Part shown: one piece after another, positions 16,072-25,608 of the stretch
Layout of the letters: each line of letters starts with the position of its first letter
How positions within the stretch are numbered: position 1 is the stretch's first letter
NCBI GenBank assembly: GCA_964560765.1
Contig: CAZLMG010000021.1
Location: 4,995 to 68,994 of the forward strand
Direction of reading: 5' to 3'
Source: CAZLMG01 sp964560765
GTDB taxonomy: Bacteria; Bdellovibrionota_B; Oligoflexia; Oligoflexales; CAZLMG01
DNA length: 64,000 nt
Program-made: the position numbers and the translations under genes
The notes under the pieces: model-generated
Seen by the model: the letters and a program-made list of their open reading frames with translations, nothing else
Databases searched by the model: none
What the model was told of the DNA's origin: nothing

Positions 16072-17241
16072 GCGCCAGAGCCAACTGTTCGTGTAAAAGA
16101 GGTTGCCCGCATATCCAGCCGCGACGCTGAGCCCAAATACGACCAACAGCATAACGACAGCCACCCGCCAGGACACCGCCCGCCACAGCAGAAATGCGGG
16201 GTAAATACTGAAGACTCCGAGACCAAAGGAAAGGGACGCCACCGTACCGAGCCGCGCCCCTTCCATCATCATGATGTGGGAAAACGCCACGTCGAAGTAC
16301 ATCGGTACAGGCAGCAACGTCGCTACTGCGGAAACTTGCAGGAGCTGCTTCCAACCATAGGGTTGCTGAACCCATTCCCGAATGGGTAGCGCATAACAGA
16401 GTAGGACGCCTAGAAAACCGGCGAGCAGCATGAGCGGCAGCGTCGTTTTCAAAAGATGCCAAAGGGCGCGGCCGTAGTCGCGCATCAGCCCCACCATCGC
16501 ATCGAACCAGGACTCTTGGCATTGCTCACGCACAGTCATCGGCGGCGTCGTCAGCCATCCCGGAATGCCGGCGCCACCTTGTGCCGACAACGTCAAGCCC
16601 TTCAGTCGTTCGCGGCGAAACACGGTCATACTGAGCAGGGGTATCAAAATCACGGTTAAGATCAGAGCCGCCGCTAGCTTTACATAGACGATGTAGGTCG
16701 GCAGCATGGTGAAGGCTCCTGCCACGACCAAAAAATTAAAGCTCGGAGAACTGACGATGGTGGTCAGCGCCGCCTCCAATCCGCGTCCCGCTTGATAGAT
16801 ACCTTGGGCAATGGGAGCGACACAGTTGGCGCAGACACCGAGGGGCGTACCGATGGTGATGCCCGCAAGGCTATTGGCAAAGGCATTGCGAAAGGTGGGA
16901 ATACGCACCAAGCGAAAGAGTACGAGGAAACCAGCGGCAAAGACCCAACCAAACACCATGCCGCGGCGATTAGTCATGCACCAATTGACAAACGACTGGC
17001 CGATCTGTTTCCAGGTCGGATCGGCTTTATTGATGATGAAATACGGGTCATGAAACGACAAGACATCGTTCAGTTTGATCTGACCTGCCATCATCGTCTT
17101 CCGATCCAGGTCGGGATAGCGTGATTCCGTCCAAAAATAGCCGGTGACCGTCGCCAAGAACACCAGCAAGACAAGCAAGCGCTTCGGCAAGGGCAAGACG
17201 GCGCCGCGCGTCAGCGCGGCGGATGTGGAGTCGGAAGACAT
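16066..17241 (-). CDS. DUF318/ArsP-type permease
   Basis: 391 aa, about eight to ten membrane helices. The key motif GTPLGVCANCVAPIAQGI, with two cysteines, matches the conserved helix of the DUF318 permease family. It is repeated in weaker form in the second half (MLLAGFLGVLLCYALP, then VPMYFDVAF). Some members (ArsP) export trivalent organoarsenicals; most have no known substrate, and no ars genes are near. The ATG at 17241 has GAGGGAG upstream. Convergent with the amidohydrolase gene. Confidence 0.75.
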   Translation of the reverse strand: MSSDSTSAALTRGAVLPLPKRLLVLLVFLATVTGYFWTESRYPDLDRKTMMAGQIKLNDVLSFHDPYFIINKADPTWKQIGQSFVNWCMTNRRGMVFGWVFAAGFLVLFRLVRIPTFRNAFANSLAGITIGTPLGVCANCVAPIAQGIYQAGRGLEAALTTIVSSPSFNFLVVAGAFTMLPTYIVYVKLAAALILTVILIPLLSMTVFRRERLKGLTLSAQGGAGIPGWLTTPPMTVREQCQESWFDAMVGLMRDYGRALWHLLKTTLPLMLLAGFLGVLLCYALPIREWVQQPYGWKQLLQVSAVATLLPVPMYFDVAFSHIMMMEGARLGTVASLSFGLGVFSIYPAFLLWRAVSWRVAVVMLLVVFGLSVAAGYAGNLFYTNSWLWRL

Positions 17242-17295
17242 AGCGTGCTCCCTCAATAAGTCCCTACGTGGTCATGGCCGATATGTCGGCGCTGG

Positions 17296-18945
17296 CTAAC
17301 CCGGAGGCTCCTGCGTTGGAGCCGAAATAGGCGACGGCGTTGTAAAGATGACAACATCTTCTGACGGCGATGGCGATGGTGATGGCGTCGGATCGTACGA
17401 CGGATTGTACGTCGGCGACGGCGTCGGCGAGGGCGGCGGCGGATCCGGCGGACACGGTCCCCCACCACATAGATCACAGTCCTGCATCAAGGCACCCGGT
17501 CCCTGTACAAAGGCGTTGGAGAGGTCGACCGAGTTACCGCCAGCATCCGTGCCGGGAAAGATCGGAAAATTACTGCCCGGAAAGGGAGCGACCGCCACAG
17601 CCGGAGCCGGGGTCTTGGATTGGTAAGAACCGTACGTGAGCAACGTATTCAGTGTGCGTTGCGTACCGGGCGGAACCCGCCAGGTATGCACATAGCGGAT
17701 GTCATTTTTTTGCCCCGGATCATTGGGCACAAAGGAGATTTCCGATGCGGACCGGCGCGTCATATTCGGAGTTGCCGATCCCAAGGAAACCATCTCGTTA
17801 CACCAATTCTCAATCTCCTTGACGAGCTCTGGTGACACGTCCTTGTATTTGTTCAAGACGCAAAGTGTGACCGTGTCGAGAGAGCGAGAGCTTTGCACCA
17901 GCCCCGTGCCTTGAAAGCCCGTGACAAAGGCGGTGTCGTTAGGCGGAATGGGTCGCGGTTGCAGGACGTTCATATCTTGCAAGGGGTTGTAGACCGTATA
18001 GATGACGTTGCCGAAGGTATAGGGATTGGTGCCGTTATTGACCTGCCCGGGCACTCCCATGTGCTGCCGATCCTTATCAAGGAACTTCCAGGTATACGAG
18101 GCCCGCAGATATCCATATTGATTCAAAACGTCCAACGGGGCATTAAAGCGTAATTTGATAAAACCGTAGCCGACGTTCGGACCATCATCGAGAACAGAGG
18201 CCTTGGCATTTTCACATGTCGCATCCGGGTCACCGACAATTCCTCGAGAGGCGCTAGGCTGCACCCAGGGCAGCATACCGACGCACATTCCCTTTTTGAT
18301 GCCAACATCGATATTTCGCGTCTGATCCGCCGCCAGACAAAATCCGGCGATAGGGTCGACACTATCATTAGCGCATGCAGGGTACTTCGTGGGGCCGGCT
18401 ATGAGGTCCACGGGCTTGATGGGTGGGTCAAAGTGGAACAGAATACGCTGACTGCGCGAACCGTACTTGTCGGTGGTTGCATCCACCAGCTTGGCCGTGA
18501 CTTTGCGCTTCGAAGTCAGCACGTGATTGCCGGGCGGGAATATGCCCGGCTTGCGTAAATCGACAGCGCCGCCGCCAACAAAATCCACGTAGGTTGCTCC
18601 GGAATTCAAGGTCAATTCCAGATAGTGGACGTCTTGATTGGACCAGTTCAGGGTCATGATCTGGACGACGTGCTCGCCCTCAAACATCTGAATGGTTTTA
18701 GCTCCAGGAACAGTTGGCGTGCACTGAATGGTCCCCGTATCGCCGACGGTGCGGTTGATCACCAAACCGGTGCCGCCGCCCGTGCCGAAGGTCTTTTCGC
18801 AATACACGTTATGGGCGATATTATCATCCGGCGGCGGTGCGGGAGGATCCGCATGCGCCGATCGAGACAGCGTCATCACCATGGTAAGGGCTGCGAGGCT
18901 GCGGAACGCACCGCATGACTTTCCAATCGTCTGGCAAAGCACCAT
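17296..18945 (-). CDS. Secreted companion protein of giant lipoprotein A
   Basis: 549 aa with a signal peptide ending SAHADP. The body has about a dozen cysteines and short motifs that recur in the same order in the protein at 49428-51038: LNWS, LNSGAT, PG-x2-P-x-G, DPDATCE, YLRASYTW, NPYTFG, TVYNPLQ, TLCVLNKYK, NMTRRSASEISFVPND, IRYVHTWRV, SNAF and DCDLCGGGPCP. The two are therefore paralogues. The last 70 residues are a Pro/Ser/Thr-rich tail, likely an extended stalk. The gene lies 69 bases behind giant lipoprotein A on the same strand; AAGGAG precedes the ATG. I know no name for the family. It probably acts at or beyond the outer membrane together with the giant protein. Confidence 0.75.
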   Translation of the reverse strand: MVLCQTIGKSCGAFRSLAALTMVMTLSRSAHADPPAPPPDDNIAHNVYCEKTFGTGGGTGLVINRTVGDTGTIQCTPTVPGAKTIQMFEGEHVVQIMTLNWSNQDVHYLELTLNSGATYVDFVGGGAVDLRKPGIFPPGNHVLTSKRKVTAKLVDATTDKYGSRSQRILFHFDPPIKPVDLIAGPTKYPACANDSVDPIAGFCLAADQTRNIDVGIKKGMCVGMLPWVQPSASRGIVGDPDATCENAKASVLDDGPNVGYGFIKLRFNAPLDVLNQYGYLRASYTWKFLDKDRQHMGVPGQVNNGTNPYTFGNVIYTVYNPLQDMNVLQPRPIPPNDTAFVTGFQGTGLVQSSRSLDTVTLCVLNKYKDVSPELVKEIENWCNEMVSLGSATPNMTRRSASEISFVPNDPGQKNDIRYVHTWRVPPGTQRTLNTLLTYGSYQSKTPAPAVAVAPFPGSNFPIFPGTDAGGNSVDLSNAFVQGPGALMQDCDLCGGGPCPPDPPPPSPTPSPTYNPSYDPTPSPSPSPSEDVVIFTTPSPISAPTQEPPG

Positions 18946-19014
18946 GCCCCATCTCCTTCATATCATTCTGGCGCCGCAGCGCCGTTTGCACTTTCCTGGG
19001 ATTCAGCCGTCATT

Positions 19015-22000
19015 TTACTCGATCGCACCGACCATAGGCAATTGCACGCTTGGCGCACCATTGCTTAAATTCTGCCCGACAGCCTGAGCCGACGGCGACA
19101 TGTCCGCTGTTGGAGCCAGCAAACAGACCTTGGTTGCGTCCGTACAAGCGCCACCCTCAACCGGCGACAACTCCTTGGATGCACCGGCGATTACACCCCA
19201 TTTCGGCGCATCGGCGTATGACTGGGCTAAGATATCCGACCACTCGATGTCGCTTATCCGGCTACCCTGCTTGGCATCGCACTTGGATAGAATCGGCTCT
19301 GCGTCGACAATACGGCCGACGAGCCCGCCGATCACTAAATCACCCACCACCCGATTGCCGGCCAAGGCATCCAAATTGATGTTTTGGAAAAATGCGTGGG
19401 AGGCTTCGGCTGCCAAGATGCCGACCACCTGCAACTCACCCGTACCCGTGTATCCGCCATTGATATCGAAATCCCTCAATGTTAGGTCCTTGACGATGCT
19501 GTTTTCCACAGTAGAAAAGAATCCGGCCCGATCGACTTCCGTGTCGCAGCAGACAGCGCCCATCCGCATTCCGCTGATCGTCTTGCCATTGCCATCAAAA
19601 ACGCTCTCATACAGAGCTTCCGGCTGCCAGTCGCTGGTCAGAACGATATCGTTCGTCAGGCGATAATACCGGCCCGAACTACCGAGGTTGTTGGACATGG
19701 CGGCGCGCAGCTCTTCCTCATTGGCAATCTCGACCAACTGCAGCGTACGAGGCGTGGCGCGACAAGGGAACTCCGACACATTCAAGGTCGATTCATCGGC
19801 AACTAATTCAATGCGCTCGGTCCATGTGTAGTGACCCTCGTTCCCGAGGAAGTCCTTAAGGCGAATACAGATCGTCTTTGTTCCCAAGCCCGCAGAGGCA
19901 ATGGTGTACGGAATCGGTGGAAACCAGCCGGATGTTGATTCACCGGTGATAGGCACATAATTATTGGCGGTCGCACAGCGATTCGGGTCCTCGCCGAAAG
20001 GAGGCTGCGAGGCGGCATCCAGCTCGACGATAGCGACCTGCGTCAGGCCGATCAAATCCGTACTGTTATCAATCTGGATAAAGATTTCTCGCTTCTCGGT
20101 GCGGGCTATCGGATCTGGTAAGCGATTCACCCCCTCTGTCGTGTCGGTAAACTCCGCAGCCGTCCAGTTCAAGCCGGTACCACCTTGTGGCGGCAAACCG
20201 TGATCCAACTCGCCAGCCTTTAACCCCTCATGGATATAGAAGGTATGTGACGTGACGACCGTATCCCAAATGAAAATCAGCGAGTCAGAAGATTCACGGC
20301 CGGCAGCATCCGTCGCCGTCAAGGTCAGCGTGTAAACGCCATCGAACGCACCCTTTGGATACTTCTTGCCTGGGTTCAGAGGATCATCGAATAGCGTTGG
20401 ATCTGCCCACGAGATGCGCGGGTTTACCATATCCGCCGTATCAAAGATCGCGCGGTCGCTATGCGCTTCCTCTTCAACGGTCCAGAGGACCGAGGTCGCC
20501 GTGCAGATAGGCGCGCCAATGGGCGAAAGAACCCGAGCGCCGGCCAAGATGGCTTGCACGCGCGCCGCCATGTCGGGACCCGCTTCCACGATCAAACCGC
20601 TCTCGGTATACGCGACTTGCACCGTATGTTCGGCGCTGTTACCAGCCTTGTCTTTGATGGTGAAGGTCACCGCATACTGACCATCAACCATGATGTTGAC
20701 TTGCGCCCGAGCTTGGTTGCCGCTGCCGCTGGTCGGTGTAACCGTGATCTGGCTACTATTGCCAGATGTCGTCCACGTAGCGGTGGACCAGTCGATGCTG
20801 CCATCAGCTTCAAAGTTATCGCTGACTACGGCCATCAACTCAAACTGGCGCGAGGCCGCACAAATGTCGCCCATGTCCACGGTTGGGGCCTCGGTATCCC
20901 AGATGAGCTGGTACGACTTAGGCAGCGCTGTGTTGTAAATGCTGTCAAAGACTTGCAACGCCACCGTGTACTTGCCTTGGGCCGTGGCCGGCTCCACAGC
21001 GATGCGCTTGTGCCAGTTCTGCGCACCCGCGTTAGTAGGCGCACTGAACTGCACCGTACCTGGATTCGCCGGATCATCACCTGCACCCGAATAAGACCAA
21101 GCGTAGCTGAATGGAGCCACTCCAATACTCATGTCGTGTGACGAATCCACGTTGTTGAAAGGGGCATTGGCCCACTTGTTCGTCCCCGGATCGAACACTA
21201 GGGATTGTGCATTGACCGTAAATACCATAGCGTCATTGGCCGTGAGCGCCGGCAAATTCTTTGCGCTGACCGTCAGAATAAACGTGTAAGCTCCGGCACG
21301 CCTGACGGTAAACGTCGGCGTCGCCGTGGTCGCTCCATCGATACTCTGCAAGTCTTGCGGCTCACCGCTGGTGAGCGCCCATTGTAGATTATAATCCTGC
21401 AAATCGTTCAGAACTTGGCCATTCAACCGCACCACAACGTGCCCCGCAACGCGACTGTAAATCGGCAGGTTTTGCGCGACGTCAGTACCCGCGTCAACCG
21501 TCAAACTCTGGCGCGTGTAGGTGAATTCGTCAAAACCTGAAACACCCGCAGCATCGGTGGCACTCAGGCGCAAACGGAATTCACCCGTCTTGTTGTTTTG
21601 GATGGCAAAAGATGCCGTTAAGGTCGTGCCTCCGGTGATGACAAGATCGCCGGCCACCTGCCCTGCACCTGGCAGAAAAGACCACGCGTACGTATAAGGA
21701 GCCGTGCCACCGGTGACCGCTGCACCGTTCGGTGCGAAATTGAGCGAGGTGGCGGTCGTGCTCTGGCCGGCCTCGACCACGAGATTGACGTACTTGAGAA
21801 GGAAACGATCGGTTTTTGCAACGCCGGCTGCATCTCGCACATACAGCTCGAACTCGTAGTCGCCATAGGCTGCATCTTTGATGGTGAAGTTCGGGGTGAG
21901 CGTGCTGCCACCGGCAATGGTCACATCACCAGCATCGAGGGCACCTTGATTCGTCCATGTCCAACGGACTTCCGCATAGGGAGTGACGCCCCCCGTGGCC

Positions 22001-25000
22001 GTGCCCGTTTGCTGCACACTGCGCTGGTTGCCCGACCGATCCGGGCCCGCATCCACCATGAGCGGCAGTACTTTCCCATAAACGAAGGAATCCGACTTGG
22101 TAGTTGCGGGAACATTGACGTCGGTGACGGTCAGTTCAAAGGTGTAATTGCCAGCTTTGTCGTTGGGGACCGTAAATTCCGTGATGATCCGCAACTTCTC
22201 AACTCCGCCATCGGTAAACGGCGTCTGACTCTTGATGCTATAGCTCACATCACCCGCGTTCACACCCGTCGGACGTACGGTCGATGCCCAAGTGATGGAC
22301 GCATAGGGGGTCATCCCGCCCCAAACAATAGACTCCTGCTCAAAGGTCGCTGCCTCTTGGTTAGTCTTGTCGGTACCGGCATCGACCATAAGCTCGGTCG
22401 CCGCTCCGGCCGGTCCAGGTACGAAGAGGTACGGCCAGTCGATCTCATCGGCACCGTACGAGTGGAACGTTCCAGCAGCCAGCGACACAAAATTAGAGTT
22501 ACCACCGGTGGCAGGCTTGGCGGCAAACTTGGCTCCGCCATTCGTCTTCGGCGTCATGGAAATCCAGGCATAACGCACCCACTTGCCCGCGCGACTGCCA
22601 TGAATATCCGTATTGAAATTTGTCAGACGCAAGAAGGTATCAGAACCAGCGTTCTGAAAGATGCCACTTTCTTCCGCCGACATATATTGGCAATCGCGAG
22701 GCGATGTCGCGAAACTGGCCTGGCACCAGCTATATGCGGCCCGACTGGCGATCATCACTTCCGGGCCCTGATTCAGAAATGTTGCCTTGTTGGCTGCACA
22801 TTTCGCCGGCTGAGCTTCGCTGGCGGCCGGTGAGCGCTTGGCGATCATATTTTCAGAAAAAGTCATATCGATGGCGCCGCCGCCGAGTCCCGCAGCGTCG
22901 GAAGTCCTAGCATAGATCACAATATAAAATGGCTCATTGGCGCGAACTTCAGTTAGCAGATTCTTCACCTTGCTCAGGTCATCAATGGAGTCGGCATCTT
23001 GCAAGTTCTCGGGTACTGCCGGTCCTTGCCCGTAGTTAATGGGGCCGCAGGCGCCATCGGCTGTGTTGAGCGGATTGTTGATCGCGCTCACCGCTACTAG
23101 GCGAACGTCAACCTTTTTTGCGGGCGCTGGAGCATAGGTCCAAACATAGCGGGTCGGCACTTGCTGAACGACGTTGCTGGGGGTCAAGACACCGCGTGCA
23201 CAAACGGCGATTTTCTTGTCGGCAGGTAACCGGCTCAGAACATCCAGACCCTCGGACGTTAAGTCCAGATGTACCGACGTGCCGACGTTAGCAACCTCTT
23301 GATATTCACCATCACCATCGGCAAAGCAGTCCGTCGTGGCACTTGGACCAACTTTATACTGCCACTTGCTGAATTTACTAGCGCCCTCTTTGCTCGCGGT
23401 AAGGATAAGCTGCGTAACATTGTTGCCGCGGAAGGTGCCTTCTTCTTCGTCTCCCAGTAGCTTGTCTTCTGGTGCGCCGTTGATGCAGATGCGAGCGCCG
23501 TTACACGAACCGGGAATATTCGAGGACCCACCCATGTCACCCAGCAATGACAAGCCCTCAGCGCTGGGACCGCTTAGGTCGCAGCCGCTCAGAGTCCAAT
23601 TAGCTTGCAGGGATGGGACGCCCGTGAGCAGGCGGTCAACACCCGATACGGAAAAAATATGTCGAAATTCACGTCCGCTGATAACTTTCGCCAACTTGAA
23701 AGGCACCTGAAGGTTCGCTGCCGTACGAACTAAGTCTCCATTCAAAGCTAGCCCCATTTGCTCCACAGCGGCACTGTTCAGCTGCACTGAGGCCCTCGAC
23801 AAGTCGATGCCCGCACCTGCGGCAAGCGAGTACGTGCCAGTACAGTCATGGGCCGTAATCGGTGAACGCACGTGCGCGTTCACCATGGCATCGCGATATC
23901 CTGCTGGAATACCAGCAGCCGCATAGGACTCCAGTCGTACGGATGAGATGGGCGAAGGGATGTCAGTATTCGCGAGGACCAACGTGCTGGTGAAAGTTGC
24001 CGAAGATTGAATCAGACGAAAGAAGTGCCGGCTCCAAGTGCCATTGGCCGATATTTCCAAACCCATGGCCATCGCCGGGTCGGCAATTTTCAGCGCTTGC
24101 CGCAAGGCTGAAGCCTCGCGCGGGTCGTAGGCGTAAGTCATACCAGAGCCCCTCACAAAAGGGGCCGAATGCCACTCGGATACGGAAATTCCACGCTCCC
24201 CATTTAAAGACAGCTTGGTAACCCCTTCTGCGAGTTTCGGAACCATGGACATTTGCGCAAAGGAAAAATCGCCACACTTGCCAGCGGTGTGAACCGCCGC
24301 CGCGCATTGAAATTGGACTCGCACTTCAGGAACCGTAGGTTGCGAGCGTGCGATCGCCAATTGAATCTTCTGAATGCTCATGGGCACAGCAGCTAAGCTC
24401 GCCGAGCCTTGTGTCTCGACGCTGGATTCAAATTCAAGCCCCGTCAAGAACATCGGACCATCGGCCGCGATGCGATGTTCGACGGAATATACCCCATGGT
24501 CAGCGATGACTTTAGCGGTCTGTAGTGCCGCGACGAGCAACTTCTTGGTGCCCGTGGAGTCCTGGTACAACGCGACTTCATAAGCTTCACCGGATGCTAG
24601 CCCAACGCCATCGGCAGGTGCGTAGCGAACGCCATCGTAGGTGAATTCTAGCAACCGGACAGCACAGGCTTCGGAGCTCTTGCTGACGCTCACCGTCAGA
24701 CCAGATGCAACGGCCGACGTGAACCCGATATCTGTGCAAACGACTTGCCAAAGATGTTCGCTTGGCTTTTTAAACTCGCTGCTCTCGGCATCGCGAGAAA
24801 ATAAGGCGTATTGTATTTCCGCATCGATGGGCCGACCAATGCCGCCGTTACCACCGCCGCCAGACGTCGAAAGTCCACCTGACTTGGTGATGAACGTGTT
24901 AGGTTTCCCCCGCCCACTCTCGCTGCTGCAATGCGCCAGCAACCAGGCGAGCACCATGACCATGGCTATGACCGGCATGGATCGGAAATCACGTTGAGTC

Positions 25001-25002
25001 AT
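19015..25002 (-). CDS. Giant lipoprotein A with tandem PKD/Ig-like repeats
   Basis: 1995 aa. The signal peptide ends LLAHC, a lipobox with an unusual His at -1, followed by a Gly/Ser-rich linker. Residues 60-860 form a large region shared with the protein at 51035-55423 (shared spots: APFVRGSG, QANWTLSGCDL, ICINGAPE, GGGAIDMTFSENM, GIFQNAGSDTFLRL). Then come about seven repeats of about 95 residues, each opening with a form of LxVDAGTDK (near 870, 980, 1074, 1167, 1267, 1372 and 1468), like PKD/K319L-type beta domains. Near 1800 a GLUG-like segment appears (FDGNGKTISGM, then AGFFSTVENSIVKDLTL and VIGGLVGRI), known from adhesins. A surface adhesin or binding role is inferred. GAGAGG precedes the ATG. 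Confidence 0.8.
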   Translation of the reverse strand: MTQRDFRSMPVIAMVMVLAWLLAHCSSESGRGKPNTFITKSGGLSTSGGGGNGGIGRPIDAEIQYALFSRDAESSEFKKPSEHLWQVVCTDIGFTSAVASGLTVSVSKSSEACAVRLLEFTYDGVRYAPADGVGLASGEAYEVALYQDSTGTKKLLVAALQTAKVIADHGVYSVEHRIAADGPMFLTGLEFESSVETQGSASLAAVPMSIQKIQLAIARSQPTVPEVRVQFQCAAAVHTAGKCGDFSFAQMSMVPKLAEGVTKLSLNGERGISVSEWHSAPFVRGSGMTYAYDPREASALRQALKIADPAMAMGLEISANGTWSRHFFRLIQSSATFTSTLVLANTDIPSPISSVRLESYAAAGIPAGYRDAMVNAHVRSPITAHDCTGTYSLAAGAGIDLSRASVQLNSAAVEQMGLALNGDLVRTAANLQVPFKLAKVISGREFRHIFSVSGVDRLLTGVPSLQANWTLSGCDLSGPSAEGLSLLGDMGGSSNIPGSCNGARICINGAPEDKLLGDEEEGTFRGNNVTQLILTASKEGASKFSKWQYKVGPSATTDCFADGDGEYQEVANVGTSVHLDLTSEGLDVLSRLPADKKIAVCARGVLTPSNVVQQVPTRYVWTYAPAPAKKVDVRLVAVSAINNPLNTADGACGPINYGQGPAVPENLQDADSIDDLSKVKNLLTEVRANEPFYIVIYARTSDAAGLGGGAIDMTFSENMIAKRSPAASEAQPAKCAANKATFLNQGPEVMIASRAAYSWCQASFATSPRDCQYMSAEESGIFQNAGSDTFLRLTNFNTDIHGSRAGKWVRYAWISMTPKTNGGAKFAAKPATGGNSNFVSLAAGTFHSYGADEIDWPYLFVPGPAGAATELMVDAGTDKTNQEAATFEQESIVWGGMTPYASITWASTVRPTGVNAGDVSYSIKSQTPFTDGGVEKLRIITEFTVPNDKAGNYTFELTVTDVNVPATTKSDSFVYGKVLPLMVDAGPDRSGNQRSVQQTGTATGGVTPYAEVRWTWTNQGALDAGDVTIAGGSTLTPNFTIKDAAYGDYEFELYVRDAAGVAKTDRFLLKYVNLVVEAGQSTTATSLNFAPNGAAVTGGTAPYTYAWSFLPGAGQVAGDLVITGGTTLTASFAIQNNKTGEFRLRLSATDAAGVSGFDEFTYTRQSLTVDAGTDVAQNLPIYSRVAGHVVVRLNGQVLNDLQDYNLQWALTSGEPQDLQSIDGATTATPTFTVRRAGAYTFILTVSAKNLPALTANDAMVFTVNAQSLVFDPGTNKWANAPFNNVDSSHDMSIGVAPFSYAWSYSGAGDDPANPGTVQFSAPTNAGAQNWHKRIAVEPATAQGKYTVALQVFDSIYNTALPKSYQLIWDTEAPTVDMGDICAASRQFELMAVVSDNFEADGSIDWSTATWTTSGNSSQITVTPTSGSGNQARAQVNIMVDGQYAVTFTIKDKAGNSAEHTVQVAYTESGLIVEAGPDMAARVQAILAGARVLSPIGAPICTATSVLWTVEEEAHSDRAIFDTADMVNPRISWADPTLFDDPLNPGKKYPKGAFDGVYTLTLTATDAAGRESSDSLIFIWDTVVTSHTFYIHEGLKAGELDHGLPPQGGTGLNWTAAEFTDTTEGVNRLPDPIARTEKREIFIQIDNSTDLIGLTQVAIVELDAASQPPFGEDPNRCATANNYVPITGESTSGWFPPIPYTIASAGLGTKTICIRLKDFLGNEGHYTWTERIELVADESTLNVSEFPCRATPRTLQLVEIANEEELRAAMSNNLGSSGRYYRLTNDIVLTSDWQPEALYESVFDGNGKTISGMRMGAVCCDTEVDRAGFFSTVENSIVKDLTLRDFDINGGYTGTGELQVVGILAAEASHAFFQNINLDALAGNRVVGDLVIGGLVGRIVDAEPILSKCDAKQGSRISDIEWSDILAQSYADAPKWGVIAGASKELSPVEGGACTDATKVCLLAPTADMSPSAQAVGQNLSNGAPSVQLPMVGAIE

Positions 25003-25608
25003 CTTTGCCTCTCCAGTCCACGAACGCCGTTATGGGTTCATCGGTTGAGCTAGCCCCGAGGGGGAACTCCGCATTCGCAAGCGACATATCTTCGCTTCTT
25101 ATCGGAATCTCCCCCGCGAAACTCCACTATGATGTCTCGGGAAATCGTGTTTATGAAAAAGCAAGAATCGATCCAGGGGGTTGTCGATGCCTGGAATGGG
25201 CAAAACAGCTTTGATTCTGAATTGATGACGGCTGCCGACAATCGTCGAGAGCGCGGGTCTCATCCCAAGATATCGTCTACTTATCCTTTTATTTCATAAT
25301 GTTACGATATTCTTAACGCCAACCTACCAGGAATAGTCGGCACGCTCTGCTGAAACACCTCGAAATCATCTTTAAATCAAGAAAGTTACGACGAATCACC
25401 GCCTTGGCTCCTTCGGCAGTGTGCAACTATCCGCCAGGTGAACTGCCCTAGCGACTGCTACATTCCATGAAAGTTGCCTAAACGCCAAAACCCGTGATAG
25501 GGTCCTCGGCAGGAGTTGCGTAAAACAGACAATTAAAATCATGCCTTGCAGCGTCGGATGGCAAAACCAGCAAGGGGAATAGCGCACCGCAGAACAGGAG
25601 CCTAAAGC
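25003..25608. other. 606-bp divergent intergenic region
   Basis: It separates giant lipoprotein A from the phosphoesterase gene, which point away from each other, so at least two promoters must lie here. Base composition falls toward AT in 25260-25330. Frames on both strands are short and lack protein-like composition, except for the weak candidate at 25153. No repeat or known regulatory motif was recognised. Confidence 0.4.
25153..25299 (+). CDS. Possible 48-aa small protein
   Basis: ATG to TAA gives a polar 48-residue peptide starting MKKQESIQGVVDAWNG, with GGGA about 10 bases upstream. The composition is not unlike a real protein, but there is no other support and no known match. It could be noise in a long intergenic region. 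Confidence 0.2.
   Translation: MKKQESIQGVVDAWNGQNSFDSELMTAADNRRERGSHPKISSTYPFIS

Noticed and set aside
17348..17626. A plus-strand Gly/Asp-rich 92-aa frame opposite the tail of companion A
   Set aside because: It is the antisense image of the Pro/Ser-rich tail, whose low complexity keeps all frames open.
21946..22833. A 295-aa plus-strand open frame inside giant lipoprotein A
   Set aside because: It is antisense to a long frame with clear signal peptide and domain repeats, has an Arg/His-rich composition typical of shadow frames, and has no ribosome site.
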